Origin: Streptomyces sp. M92
GTDB taxonomy: Bacteria > Actinomycetota > Actinomycetes > Streptomycetales > Streptomycetaceae
NCBI RefSeq assembly: GCF_028473745.1
Contig: NZ_CP101137.1
Span: 5,208,001-5,272,000, forward strand
Direction: 5' to 3'
Length of the DNA: 64,000 bases
Shown: positions 1 through 7,311 of the stretch, in pieces
How the letters are laid out: every line of letters starts with the position of its first letter
Position numbering within the stretch: position 1 is the stretch's first letter
Notes under the pieces: generated by a model
Database searches by the model: none
Told to the model about the DNA's origin: nothing
The model's input: only the letters and a program-made list of their open reading frames with translations
Translations under genes and position numbers: made by a program

Positions 1-281
1 CGCCCGGCTCGCTGACCAACGACTTCTTCGTCAACCTGCTCGACCTGGGCATCACCTGGAAGGCGACGTCCGAGGACCAGACCACGTTCGAGGGCCGCGA
101 CGCCGCCACCGGCGAGGTCAAGTGGGCCGGTTCCCGCGCCGACCTGGTCTTCGGCTCCAACTCCGAGCTGCGGGCCCTCGCCGAGGTCTACGCGAGCGAC
201 GACGCGAAGGAGAAGTTCGTCCACGACTTCGTCGCCGCCTGGGTCAAGGTCATGAACCTCGACCGGTTCGACCTGGCCTGA
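1..281 (+). CDS. katG: Catalase-peroxidase KatG, C-terminal fragment
   Basis: This is the last 92 codons of a bifunctional heme catalase-peroxidase, which removes hydrogen peroxide in the cytoplasm. The reading frame begins at base 3, and the start lies outside the window. The visible peptide begins PGSLTNDFFVNLLDLG, continues with a TTFEGRDAATGEVKW segment and RADLVFGSNSELRALAEVYA, and ends near FVAAWVKVMNLDRFDL. This is the conserved KatG C-terminal domain. In Streptomyces the gene is usually paired with a Fur-type repressor upstream, which cannot be seen here. It faces the AraC-type regulator across a strong hairpin. Confidence 0.95.
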   Translation, partial: PGSLTNDFFVNLLDLGITWKATSEDQTTFEGRDAATGEVKWAGSRADLVFGSNSELRALAEVYASDDAKEKFVHDFVAAWVKVMNLDRFDLA

Positions 282-290
282 TCCGCTGTT

Positions 291-322
291 GTCCGGGCCG
301 GCCGGAACCGGCCGGCCCGGAC
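291..322. terminator. Bidirectional hairpin between katG and the regulator gene
   Basis: A perfect 15-bp inverted repeat with arms GTCCGGGCCGGCCGG and CCGGCCGGCCCGGAC, separated by AA. It sits between two convergent stop codons, so it can end transcription from both sides. Confidence 0.85.
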
Positions 323-332
323 GCCGCCGCCC

Positions 333-1295
333 CTACGCGCCGCCGCGGAACGTGTTGCGGTACGCCCGCGGCGACACCCCGAGCACCTCACGGAAGTGCT
401 GGCGCATCGCCGTACCGGTGCCGAAGCCGGCCAGGGCGGCGACGCGGTCCACCGGTTCGTCGCCGCGCTCCAGCAGCCGCCGGGCGTAGTCCAGACGCTG
501 CCGGCCGAGCCACTGCATCGGCGTCTCCCCGGTCTCCTGCCGGAACCTCCGGCTGAGGGTCCGCACACTCATCGCCGACTGCCGGGCCAGGTCCTGCAGG
601 GTGAGGGGCTCGCCCAGCCGCTGGAGCGCGTAGGTGCGGGCGGCGGCCGTCGTCGAGTCGTCCGCCTGCCTGATGGGGCGGTCGACGTACTGGGCCTGGC
701 CGCCCTCGCGGTGCGGTGGCACCACGGTGCCGCGCGCGACGGTGTTCGCCACCTCGGCGCCGTGGTCGCCGCGGATCATGTGCAGGCACAGGTCGATCCC
801 GGCGGCGACACCGGCCGAGGTGAGCACACCACGGTCGTCCGTGTAGAGCACGTCCGGATCGACGTCCACCTCCGGGTAGAGCGCGGCCAGTTCGGCGCAC
901 GACTTCCAGTGCGTCGTGGCCCGCCGCCCCGCCAGCACCCCGGCCGCCGCCAGCACGAACGAACCGGTGCAGATGGACGCCAGCCGGGCCGTCGGGGGAA
1001 TCCGCTCCAGGGCCGCGCGCACCGGTGCGGCGAGCCGCCCGCGCTCCTGCGGCGCGTAGTCCTCCACGGCCGCCGGCACCACCACCGTGTCGGCGCCTTC
1101 CAGTACGTCCGGCCCGTGCGCGACGTTCACACTGAAGTCGGTGTCCGTGGCGATCTCGCCGGGCTCGGACGCGCACGTGAGCACCGAGTACAGCCGCCGG
1201 CCGGCGTCGTCGACGGCGGTCCCGAACAGACGGTGCACGATCCCCAGCTCCATCGGCAGCAGTCCGGGACGTACGTAGACCACCACACGGTGCAC
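333..1295 (-). CDS. GlxA-family (DJ-1/PfpI-AraC) transcriptional regulator
   Basis: A DNA-binding regulator of about 320 residues. The N-terminal DJ-1/PfpI-like amidase fold runs from VVVYVRPGLLPMELG and includes SICTGSFVLAAAG and a GVLTSAGVAAGIDLCLHMI segment. The C-terminal AraC double helix-turn-helix covers roughly the last 100 residues (LTLQDLARQSAMSVRTLSRRF, then a second helix pair ending PRAYRNTF). The GTG start at 1295 is chosen because GAGGGG lies seven bases upstream and the protein then begins (M)HRVVVYV, as is usual in this family. An ATG at 1310 is the alternative. The sensory domain probably binds a small ligand rather than acting as an enzyme. The target genes are unknown. Confidence 0.88.
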   Translation of the reverse strand: MHRVVVYVRPGLLPMELGIVHRLFGTAVDDAGRRLYSVLTCASEPGEIATDTDFSVNVAHGPDVLEGADTVVVPAAVEDYAPQERGRLAAPVRAALERIPPTARLASICTGSFVLAAAGVLAGRRATTHWKSCAELAALYPEVDVDPDVLYTDDRGVLTSAGVAAGIDLCLHMIRGDHGAEVANTVARGTVVPPHREGGQAQYVDRPIRQADDSTTAAARTYALQRLGEPLTLQDLARQSAMSVRTLSRRFRQETGETPMQWLGRQRLDYARRLLERGDEPVDRVAALAGFGTGTAMRQHFREVLGVSPRAYRNTFRGGA

Positions 1296-1414
1296 TGCCT
1301 CACCCCTCATCCCTCGCCCAATGCCTGGCTCACGGCCGGATTCTGCCACCCTCTCGCTGCCGGGCGGCCCGAAAAGCGCTGGCCGCCCGGGACGCACGGT
1401 GCTGGGATGACCGG

Positions 1415-2413
1415 ATGCGCAGCGAGATCTCGGCGACCGTGGACCGCGGGCGGTTCCAGGACGCGGTGACGCCCTGGGACGACGACGTCTGGCGGGCCGG
1501 CGTCCTCGACTGGGTGACGGCCTCGCTCGCCGCCCTGGGCGTGCGCCCGACGGGGGAGTGGCGGGTGCGGTCACGGCCGTGGTCCGTCCTGGCGCGGCTG
1601 TCCGTCGAGGGGCGCGACGCGGTCTGGTTCAAGGCGAACCCGCCGGCCAGTGCCTTCGAGGGCCTGCTGACGGCGGCGCTGGCCCGCTGGGCACCGGGGC
1701 ACGTCCTGGAACCGCTCGCGGTGGACGCCGTCCGCGGCTGGTCCCTGCTGCCCGACGGGGGACCGCTGTTGCGGGACGTACTGGACCGCCGGGGCGCCGG
1801 CCCCGAAGCGTGGGAAGGGCTCCTGCGCCGGTACGCGGCCCTGCAGCACGCCCTGACGCCCCGCGCGCGGGAGATCGAACGGCTCGGGGTCCCCGGCACG
1901 CCCGTCACCGCCCTGCCCGGCGTCTTCGACCGGCTCGACGACACGCCGCTGGAGCCGGAGGAACGGCACCGGCTCCGCCGCCTGGGCCCCCGCCTCCTGG
2001 ACTGGTGCGCGGAACTCGACGCCCTGGGCGTCCCGGACTCCCTCGACCACGCCGACCTGCACGACGGCCAGCTCTTCCACCCCGGGCCGGGCGCGTTCAC
2101 CGTCTTCGACTGGGGCGACGCCGTCGTCTCCCACCCCTTCTGCAGCCTGGCGGTCCCCGCCCGCCGTGCCCGCGAGCGGCACGGCCCGCACGTACTGCCG
2201 CGCCTGCGCGACGCCTACCTGGAGCCGTGGACGGGCTCCGGCCGGACCACCCGGGAGCTGCGGCGCGCGCTCGTCCTCGCCTGGCGGCTGAGCGCCCTGC
2301 ACCGGGCCGGCGCGTACGGCAGGGTCTTCCCCGGGTCCGGGGCCGCGGGTGCCGAGGTGGCGGCGGAGGGCGCCCGCTGCCTGCTGGAGCTGTTCGACGA
2401 GCCACCGTTCTGA
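1415..2413 (+). CDS. Aminoglycoside phosphotransferase (APH)-fold protein
   Basis: A 332-residue protein of the APH/choline-kinase fold. The catalytic region is visible as DHADLHDGQLFHPG followed by VFDWGDAV. This corresponds to the Brenner motif HxDxxxxN with the Asn replaced by Gln, plus the metal-binding D. The N-lobe carries WFKANPP, which supplies the ATP-binding Lys. Proteins of this kind in Streptomyces phosphorylate small molecules, but the substrate cannot be read from sequence and antibiotic resistance should not be assumed. The ATG at 1415 follows the divergent regulator at a distance of about 120 bp. Confidence 0.8.
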   Translation: MRSEISATVDRGRFQDAVTPWDDDVWRAGVLDWVTASLAALGVRPTGEWRVRSRPWSVLARLSVEGRDAVWFKANPPASAFEGLLTAALARWAPGHVLEPLAVDAVRGWSLLPDGGPLLRDVLDRRGAGPEAWEGLLRRYAALQHALTPRAREIERLGVPGTPVTALPGVFDRLDDTPLEPEERHRLRRLGPRLLDWCAELDALGVPDSLDHADLHDGQLFHPGPGAFTVFDWGDAVVSHPFCSLAVPARRARERHGPHVLPRLRDAYLEPWTGSGRTTRELRRALVLAWRLSALHRAGAYGRVFPGSGAAGAEVAAEGARCLLELFDEPPF

Positions 2414-2428
2414 GCCACTGTGCCGCCG

Positions 2429-2451
2429 TTGTCAGTGGCGGATGCGAGGCT
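2429..2451 (+). promoter_or_regulatory. RecA-NDp / PafBC-type DNA-damage promoter
   Basis: TTGTCAGTG (2429-2437), eight bases, then GAGGCT (2446-2451). This matches the actinobacterial RecA-independent DNA-damage promoter TTGTCRGTG-N8-TAnnnT except for the first base of the -10. The ATG at 2459 begins eight bases after the -10, so the transcript is probably leaderless. Confidence 0.65.
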
Positions 2452-2458
2452 GCGGGGC

Positions 2459-2725
2459 ATGGATGAGGTGGAGTTCATGCGCGGCCGGGTCTACGGAGCG
2501 GAGCACGACGACCCCGGACCGCGCCCCGGACGCGCATACGCGCAACTGGTCGGCGGTCCGCTGGACGGTCTGCTCCTGGACGTCACGGACCTGTCGGAGC
2601 AGGAGTACGCCCGGGGCGTGTCACTGGCCACGGAGATAGGCCGCTACGGTCCGGGCGGCCGTTCCGCGTACGCGCCGAGGCCGGGCGATCCCCGCCGCCT
2701 CGACTGGCGCGGCGACGTCCCCTGA
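2459..2725 (+). CDS. Small hypothetical protein, possibly DNA-damage inducible
   Basis: An 88-residue protein beginning MDEVEFMRGRVYGAEHD, with a conserved-looking core AQLVGGPLDGLLLDV. No domain is recognised. The start is set by the promoter just upstream: the expected transcription start coincides with the A of the ATG at 2459, and there is no good Shine-Dalgarno sequence, as expected for a leaderless mRNA. An in-frame upstream GTG at 2420 would precede the promoter and is rejected. The gene ends just before the convergent MerR gene. A role in the mitomycin-type damage response is inferred from the promoter only. Confidence 0.65.
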   Translation: MDEVEFMRGRVYGAEHDDPGPRPGRAYAQLVGGPLDGLLLDVTDLSEQEYARGVSLATEIGRYGPGGRSAYAPRPGDPRRLDWRGDVP

Positions 2726-2727
2726 CG

Positions 2728-3705
2728 TCACACCGCCGGCGGCGACGGGGCTCCCGTCTGCGCCACCAGGGCCGCGTACAGCCAGTCGTGGGCGGAACCG
2801 GGCGTCGGCTCCGGCCGGCGGCCCGGCTCGGTGACGACCTCGGTCACCAGGTCCCAGTAGCGGTCGATCCGCGGGTCGGCCGCGAGCTGCCCGGCCAGCC
2901 GGAGCCGGAACTCCGGGCTGTCCCGGATTCCGTACGCGCTGGTGTACGCGTCGACGAAGCCGTCCAGCGCCTCCCCCGGCCGCGGGTCCCGGCCCCGCCG
3001 CATCTGGACACCCGCCAGCTCGTACGCCTCCGCCAGTCCCGCGTACAGCACGGCGGCTCCCCGGGCACCGGCGGCCCGGTGCGCCTCGGGCTGGGGCCGC
3101 GCGGTGCCGGGGCACGGCGCGAGGGCGAGGGCGTTGAGGTGGGCGAAGGCGAGGACCTGGGCCGGAGCCGGGTCCTCGGGCGGCTGCGGTACGGCGACCT
3201 CCAGGAACGCCCGGACCGACCGGGCCGGCATCCGCGGCGGCAGCCAGCCCCGCCAGAACCGGACCAGCGGCTCCGTGCTGGGCGGCATGGACACCGCCCC
3301 GATCAGGTTCAGCCGTTCGGCCCGTTGCCCGGGCGGACACTCCTGCACCAGGCGCAGGGCCGCCTCCCGCCAGCGCAAGGCCCTCATCTCGGAGCCGAGT
3401 TCGCGCAGCCGCCCGGCGACCGCGTCCTCCAGCGCGCCACCCTCCCGTCCGCCCTCGCCGCCCGCCGCGTCCTCCTCCGCCAGGACCCGGCGCACCTCGG
3501 GTACCGACAGGCCGAGCGCGCGCAGGGAACGGATCAGGCGCAGCCGGCCCAGCGCGTCGGAGCCGTACCGCCGGTGCCCGCCGGCGCTGCGGGAGGCCTC
3601 CGGCAGCAGGCCCCGGTCGGAGTAGAAGCGGACGGTCTTCACGGTGACGCCCGCCCGGGCGGCCAGGTCCCCGATGCCGCACAGACCGTCGGACGACGTG
3701 ATCAC
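2728..3705 (-). CDS. MerR-family transcriptional regulator
   Basis: A 325-residue regulator. The N-terminal winged helix-turn-helix of MerR type is clear (IGDLAARAGVTVKTVRFYSDRGLLP, then GGHRRYGSDALGRLRLI), followed by a coiled helix. The C-terminal region of about 200 residues is long for MerR and is probably a ligand-binding domain. The GTG start at 3705 has GGGAGG five bases upstream. It is divergent from the fused hydrolase, and the gap holds a promoter with a 19-bp spacer, the hallmark of MerR-activated promoters. Its own Shine-Dalgarno sequence lies inside that operator, which suggests autoregulation. Confidence 0.88.
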   Translation of the reverse strand: MITSSDGLCGIGDLAARAGVTVKTVRFYSDRGLLPEASRSAGGHRRYGSDALGRLRLIRSLRALGLSVPEVRRVLAEEDAAGGEGGREGGALEDAVAGRLRELGSEMRALRWREAALRLVQECPPGQRAERLNLIGAVSMPPSTEPLVRFWRGWLPPRMPARSVRAFLEVAVPQPPEDPAPAQVLAFAHLNALALAPCPGTARPQPEAHRAAGARGAAVLYAGLAEAYELAGVQMRRGRDPRPGEALDGFVDAYTSAYGIRDSPEFRLRLAGQLAADPRIDRYWDLVTEVVTEPGRRPEPTPGSAHDWLYAALVAQTGAPSPPAV

Positions 3706-3736
3706 TTGAACCTCCCTCAGGGGGAGTTTCTACCGT
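3706..3736 (+). promoter_or_regulatory. MerR-type promoter with 19-bp spacer and dyad
   Basis: TTGAAC (3706-3711) and TACCGT (3731-3736) are separated by exactly 19 bp. The spacer contains an imperfect dyad, AACCTCCC facing GGGGAGTT. Overlong spacers that a MerR protein untwists are typical of this family. The promoter points at the hydrolase gene. Confidence 0.75.
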
Positions 3737-3792
3737 ACCGGCGAGCGCGGGCCGGTGACCGGGCCGGACCGCCGAGGTACGGAGGAGAGACC

Positions 3793-5325
3793 ATGACCGC
3801 TTTCATCCTGGTGTCGGGCATGTTCACCGGCACCCACGTCTGGCAGGAGACGACCGCCCGTCTGACCGCCGCGGGCGCCGAAGCGCACGCGGTCGCCCTG
3901 ACCGGGCTCGACGGCCCGCCCGGCCCGGCGGGGACCCGCACCGACCTGGAGACCCACATCGCGGACGTCCTCGCCGTGATCGACTCGATCGACGCGACGG
4001 ACCGGAAGATCGTGCTGGTCGGCCACGACTACGGCATCCACCCGGCGCTGGGCGCCGCCGACCGGAGGGCCCCGCGCGTCGACCGGATCGTCTACCTGGA
4101 CTCGGGCATGCCCGGCGACGGCGTCCCGGCCCTGGCCGCGGTGCCCGACCAGTCCCTGCGCGAGCGGCTGGCCGCGGCGGCCGGGGACGCGGACGCCGAC
4201 GACGTGCTGCCGCCGCCGGCCACCCACGACGAGTGGCGCCTGTGGGGCAGCACCGAGGGCGTGCCCGGCCCGGCGCTGGACCGGCTCACCGCCCTCGCCG
4301 CGCCGCAGCCGACGGGCACCCTGCTCCAGCCGCTCCGGCTGACCGGTGCGGTGGCCTCGGTGCCCACCACCGGCGTGCTGTGCACCGGCAACGGCACGAG
4401 CATCGAGATGGTCCAGATGATGGTGGGCTTCGGCGATCCCGCGCTGCGGGCCCTGGTCGACCCCCGGGTGACCTTCTTCGAACTGGCCACCGGTCACTGG
4501 CCGATGCTCTCCAGCCCGGCCGGACTGACGGACGTACTGCTGCGGGCCGCGGCCGGCGAGGGGCACCGGCTGGAGCCCGTCGAAGCGACCGAACCGCCCC
4601 CGCACCTGCGGCCGTTCCTGCTGGACGTCCCCGAAGCCCCGCGGGAGCGGCACGGAAACGTCGACCTGCACCTGCCCGAGGCCGAGGAACCACGGCCCGC
4701 GGTGCTGTTCGTGCACGGCGGCCCGGTCCCCGCCGACGCACGGCCCACACCGAGGGACTGGCCGACCCTGACGGGGTACGCGCGCTGCGCGGCGGCGGGC
4801 GGTGCGGTGGGCGCCGTCGTCGACCACCGTCTGCACGACCTGTCGGACTACGAGCGGGCCGCCGCCGACGTGGCCGCCGCCGTGGAGCGGGTCCGGGCCG
4901 ACCCACGTGTGGACGCGGACCGGGTCGCGCTGTGGTTCTTCTCCGGCGGCGGCCCGATCGCGGCGGACTGGCTGGACGCGCCGCCGTCCTGGCTGCGCTG
5001 CCTGGCGGCCACCTACCCGGTCCTGGCGCCACTGCCCAACTGGGGACTGTCCGGCGGCCGGTTCCACCCGGCGGACGCGGTGGCGAACGCCGGCGCCCTG
5101 CCCGTCGTCCTCACGCGCGTCGGACTGGAGATGCCCGAGATAGCCGCCACCGTCGAGAAGTTCCTCGCCGCGGCCGAGGAGGGCGGGGCGGACGTGGAGG
5201 TGGTGGACGTGCCGCACGGCCACCACGCCTTCGAGACCGTCGACCCGACGGACGAGTCCCGCGAAGCCGTGCGCCGCGCGATGCGCGCGGTCCTGGCCCG
5301 CCTCGGCCGGCCGGGTACGCGGTAG
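3793..5325 (+). CDS. Tandem fused alpha/beta-hydrolase protein
   Basis: A 510-residue protein with two alpha/beta-hydrolase domains. The first (about 1-260) starts FILVSGMFTGTHVW, like EstC/hydroxynitrile-lyase relatives. Its nucleophile elbow reads VGHDYG with Asp79 where esterases have Ser, and a later TGHWPM holds the likely catalytic His. The second (about 275-505) has an HGGP oxyanion motif and a Ser elbow FFSGGG, with HGHHAFE near the end, as in dienelactone-hydrolase-like or acetyl-esterase-like enzymes. GGAGGAGA precedes the ATG. The divergent MerR gene and its 19-bp-spacer promoter suggest induction by the substrate. The Asp nucleophile suggests dehalogenase- or epoxide-hydrolase-like chemistry in domain 1, but this is inference. 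Confidence 0.8.
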   Translation: MTAFILVSGMFTGTHVWQETTARLTAAGAEAHAVALTGLDGPPGPAGTRTDLETHIADVLAVIDSIDATDRKIVLVGHDYGIHPALGAADRRAPRVDRIVYLDSGMPGDGVPALAAVPDQSLRERLAAAAGDADADDVLPPPATHDEWRLWGSTEGVPGPALDRLTALAAPQPTGTLLQPLRLTGAVASVPTTGVLCTGNGTSIEMVQMMVGFGDPALRALVDPRVTFFELATGHWPMLSSPAGLTDVLLRAAAGEGHRLEPVEATEPPPHLRPFLLDVPEAPRERHGNVDLHLPEAEEPRPAVLFVHGGPVPADARPTPRDWPTLTGYARCAAAGGAVGAVVDHRLHDLSDYERAAADVAAAVERVRADPRVDADRVALWFFSGGGPIAADWLDAPPSWLRCLAATYPVLAPLPNWGLSGGRFHPADAVANAGALPVVLTRVGLEMPEIAATVEKFLAAAEEGGADVEVVDVPHGHHAFETVDPTDESREAVRRAMRAVLARLGRPGTR

Positions 5326-5342
5326 GCGCGCACACGGACACC

Positions 5343-5373
5343 GGCCCGCGGCACCGGATCGGTGCCGCGGGTC
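5343..5373 (+). terminator. Rho-independent-type hairpin
   Basis: A 12-bp perfect stem, CCCGCGGCACCG and CGGTGCCGCGGG, with loop GAT. It starts about 20 bp after the hydrolase stop codon. Confidence 0.8.
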
Positions 5374-5476
5374 CCCGGGCGGCGCAGCGCGGCAGCCGCC
5401 AGGGACACGGGCCTCCCACGGCCGCGACGGTCACCGCCGCACCAATCCACCCGGTGCCCGGCCCCGGATTACCGGC

Positions 5477-7072
5477 GTGAGCGACGAAGCGAACGCACCG
5501 CGGCGGAACCCCCGGACGACCACACGGCTCTCGCTGGGGGCGTTGAGCGGACTCCTGGCAGGAGGTGCCGCGCTCGCCGTCGCCGAACTGGTGGCGGCGG
5601 CGGTGCGTCCGCAGGCCGGTCCGGTGGTCGCGGTCGGCGGTGCCGCCATCGACCGCACCCCGGCCGCCGTGAAGGACTGGGCGATCCGCGCCTTCGGCAC
5701 CGACGACAAGCTGGTCCTCCGGCTCGGCATCCTCACCGTCCTGGCCCTGTTCGCCCTGGCCCTCGGCGTCCTCGCCGCCCGCCACCGGCGTACGGGGACC
5801 GCGGGCGTCCTGGTCTTCGGTGCCGTCGGGGCGGCGGCCGCCACCAGCCGTCCCGACTCCACGAGCCTCACCGACACCCTCCCGTCCGTCGTCGGGGCGC
5901 TCGCCGGTGCCGCACTCCTGCACCTCCTCGCCGGCCGCCTCCCGGCGGTGCCCCGGGGCGCGGGGCAGGAGCCCGGCGAGGGCTGGGACCGGCGCCGCTT
6001 CGTCCTCGCGGCGACCGCCGCTGCCGCCGCCTCGGCCGGGGCGGGTGCGGTGGGCCGGGCCCTGAACGGCGCCGGCGGCCGGGAGGCCGTGGCCTCCCGC
6101 AGGAACATCGACCTGCCGCCGCCCGCCTCACGGGCACCCGCGGTGCCCCGGGGAGCACAGGTGAGGGTCGCCGGTGTCAGCCCGTTCATCACGCCCAACG
6201 CGGACTTCTACCGGGTGGACACCGCACTGGTGGTCCCCAAGGTGGACGCCGGCGCCTGGCGGCTGCGCATCCACGGGGACGGAGTCACCAGGGAGAAGAC
6301 CCTGACCTTCGACGACCTGCTGCGCCGCGAACTGATCGAGCGCGACGTCACCCTCACCTGCGTCTCCAACGAGGTCGGCGGCCCCTATGTGGGCAACGCC
6401 CGCTGGATCGGCGTCCGCCTCGCCGGCCTGCTCGAGGAGTGCGGGGTGCGGCCTCCTTCGAAGGGCGGCCCCGCCGACCAGCTGGTCGCCCGCTCGGTGG
6501 ACGGCATGACCATCGGCACCCCGGTCGAGGACGTCATGGACGGCCGCGACGCGATGCTCGCCGTCGGCATGAACGGCGAACCCCTGCCCTTCGACCACGG
6601 CTTCCCGGTCCGCATGCTGGTCCCCGGCCTGTACGGCTACGTGTCCGCCTGCAAGTGGATCGAGGACATCGAGCTGACCACCTTCGACGCGTACGACGCC
6701 TACTGGGTCAAGCGCGACTGGGCCCGCGAGGCCCCGGTCAAGACGCAGTCCCGGATCGACACGCCGAAGCCGTTCGCGCGGCCGGAGGAGGGCGCCGTGA
6801 TGGTGGCCGGCGTCGCCTGGGCGCAGCACCGCGGCATCGACAAGGTGGAGGTCCGCGTCGACGACGGTCCCTGGCAGGAAGCCACCCTCGCGGCCGAGGA
6901 CACCCGCGACACCTGGCGCCAGTGGTCCTGTGCCTGGCAGGCCACGAAGGGCGGCCACACCCTCACCGTGCGGGCCACCGACCGTACCGGCGAGGTGCAG
7001 ACCCAGAAGCGCACCCGCACCGTCCCCGACGGCGCGGACGGATGGCACTCCGTGGTGGTGACGGTGGAGTGA
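5477..7072 (+). CDS. Membrane-anchored molybdopterin-dependent oxidoreductase (sulfite-oxidase fold)
   Basis: A 531-residue protein. The N-terminal 150 residues hold about four hydrophobic segments, followed by DRRRFVLAATAAAAAS, a membrane or Tat-like stretch that would place the catalytic part outside the cell. The rest is the sulfite-oxidase/YedY-like Mo-cofactor domain (about 225-430), with the probable Mo-ligating Cys295 in LTCVSNEVGG and the pocket segment GLYGYVSACKWI. A Mo-co dimerisation immunoglobulin-like domain follows (AGVAWAQHRGIDKVEVRVDDG to the C terminus). The physiological substrate is unknown. The GTG start at 5477 is the first good start, and the gene appears monocistronic. 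Confidence 0.88.
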   Translation: MSDEANAPRRNPRTTTRLSLGALSGLLAGGAALAVAELVAAAVRPQAGPVVAVGGAAIDRTPAAVKDWAIRAFGTDDKLVLRLGILTVLALFALALGVLAARHRRTGTAGVLVFGAVGAAAATSRPDSTSLTDTLPSVVGALAGAALLHLLAGRLPAVPRGAGQEPGEGWDRRRFVLAATAAAAASAGAGAVGRALNGAGGREAVASRRNIDLPPPASRAPAVPRGAQVRVAGVSPFITPNADFYRVDTALVVPKVDAGAWRLRIHGDGVTREKTLTFDDLLRRELIERDVTLTCVSNEVGGPYVGNARWIGVRLAGLLEECGVRPPSKGGPADQLVARSVDGMTIGTPVEDVMDGRDAMLAVGMNGEPLPFDHGFPVRMLVPGLYGYVSACKWIEDIELTTFDAYDAYWVKRDWAREAPVKTQSRIDTPKPFARPEEGAVMVAGVAWAQHRGIDKVEVRVDDGPWQEATLAAEDTRDTWRQWSCAWQATKGGHTLTVRATDRTGEVQTQKRTRTVPDGADGWHSVVVTVE

Positions 7073-7311
7073 CCCACCGGCTGGTGCGCCTCCACTCGGT
7101 GCACCGGCCACTTTGTCCCGCGACGGGAAAAAGAATCGAGATCTTGTGCGGAAGGGGTTACAGGTTCGGACCAAGCCCGCTAACTTCCTTGAAATGAACC
7201 GGTCATGAGTGTCTCCCGACCGGCGTTCGACGGCGCGACGGCGCGCGCCCGTACTCCCTCACGGCAGGACTCACACGCCTGCCGCCACCCCACACTTCCC
7301 GGGAGAACCCT

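Noticed and set aside
7199..7223. CCGGTC-N13-GACCGG as operator of the lectin enzyme pair
   Set aside because: Short arms in GC-rich DNA are likely by chance and no promoter elements surround it; mentioned only in passing.
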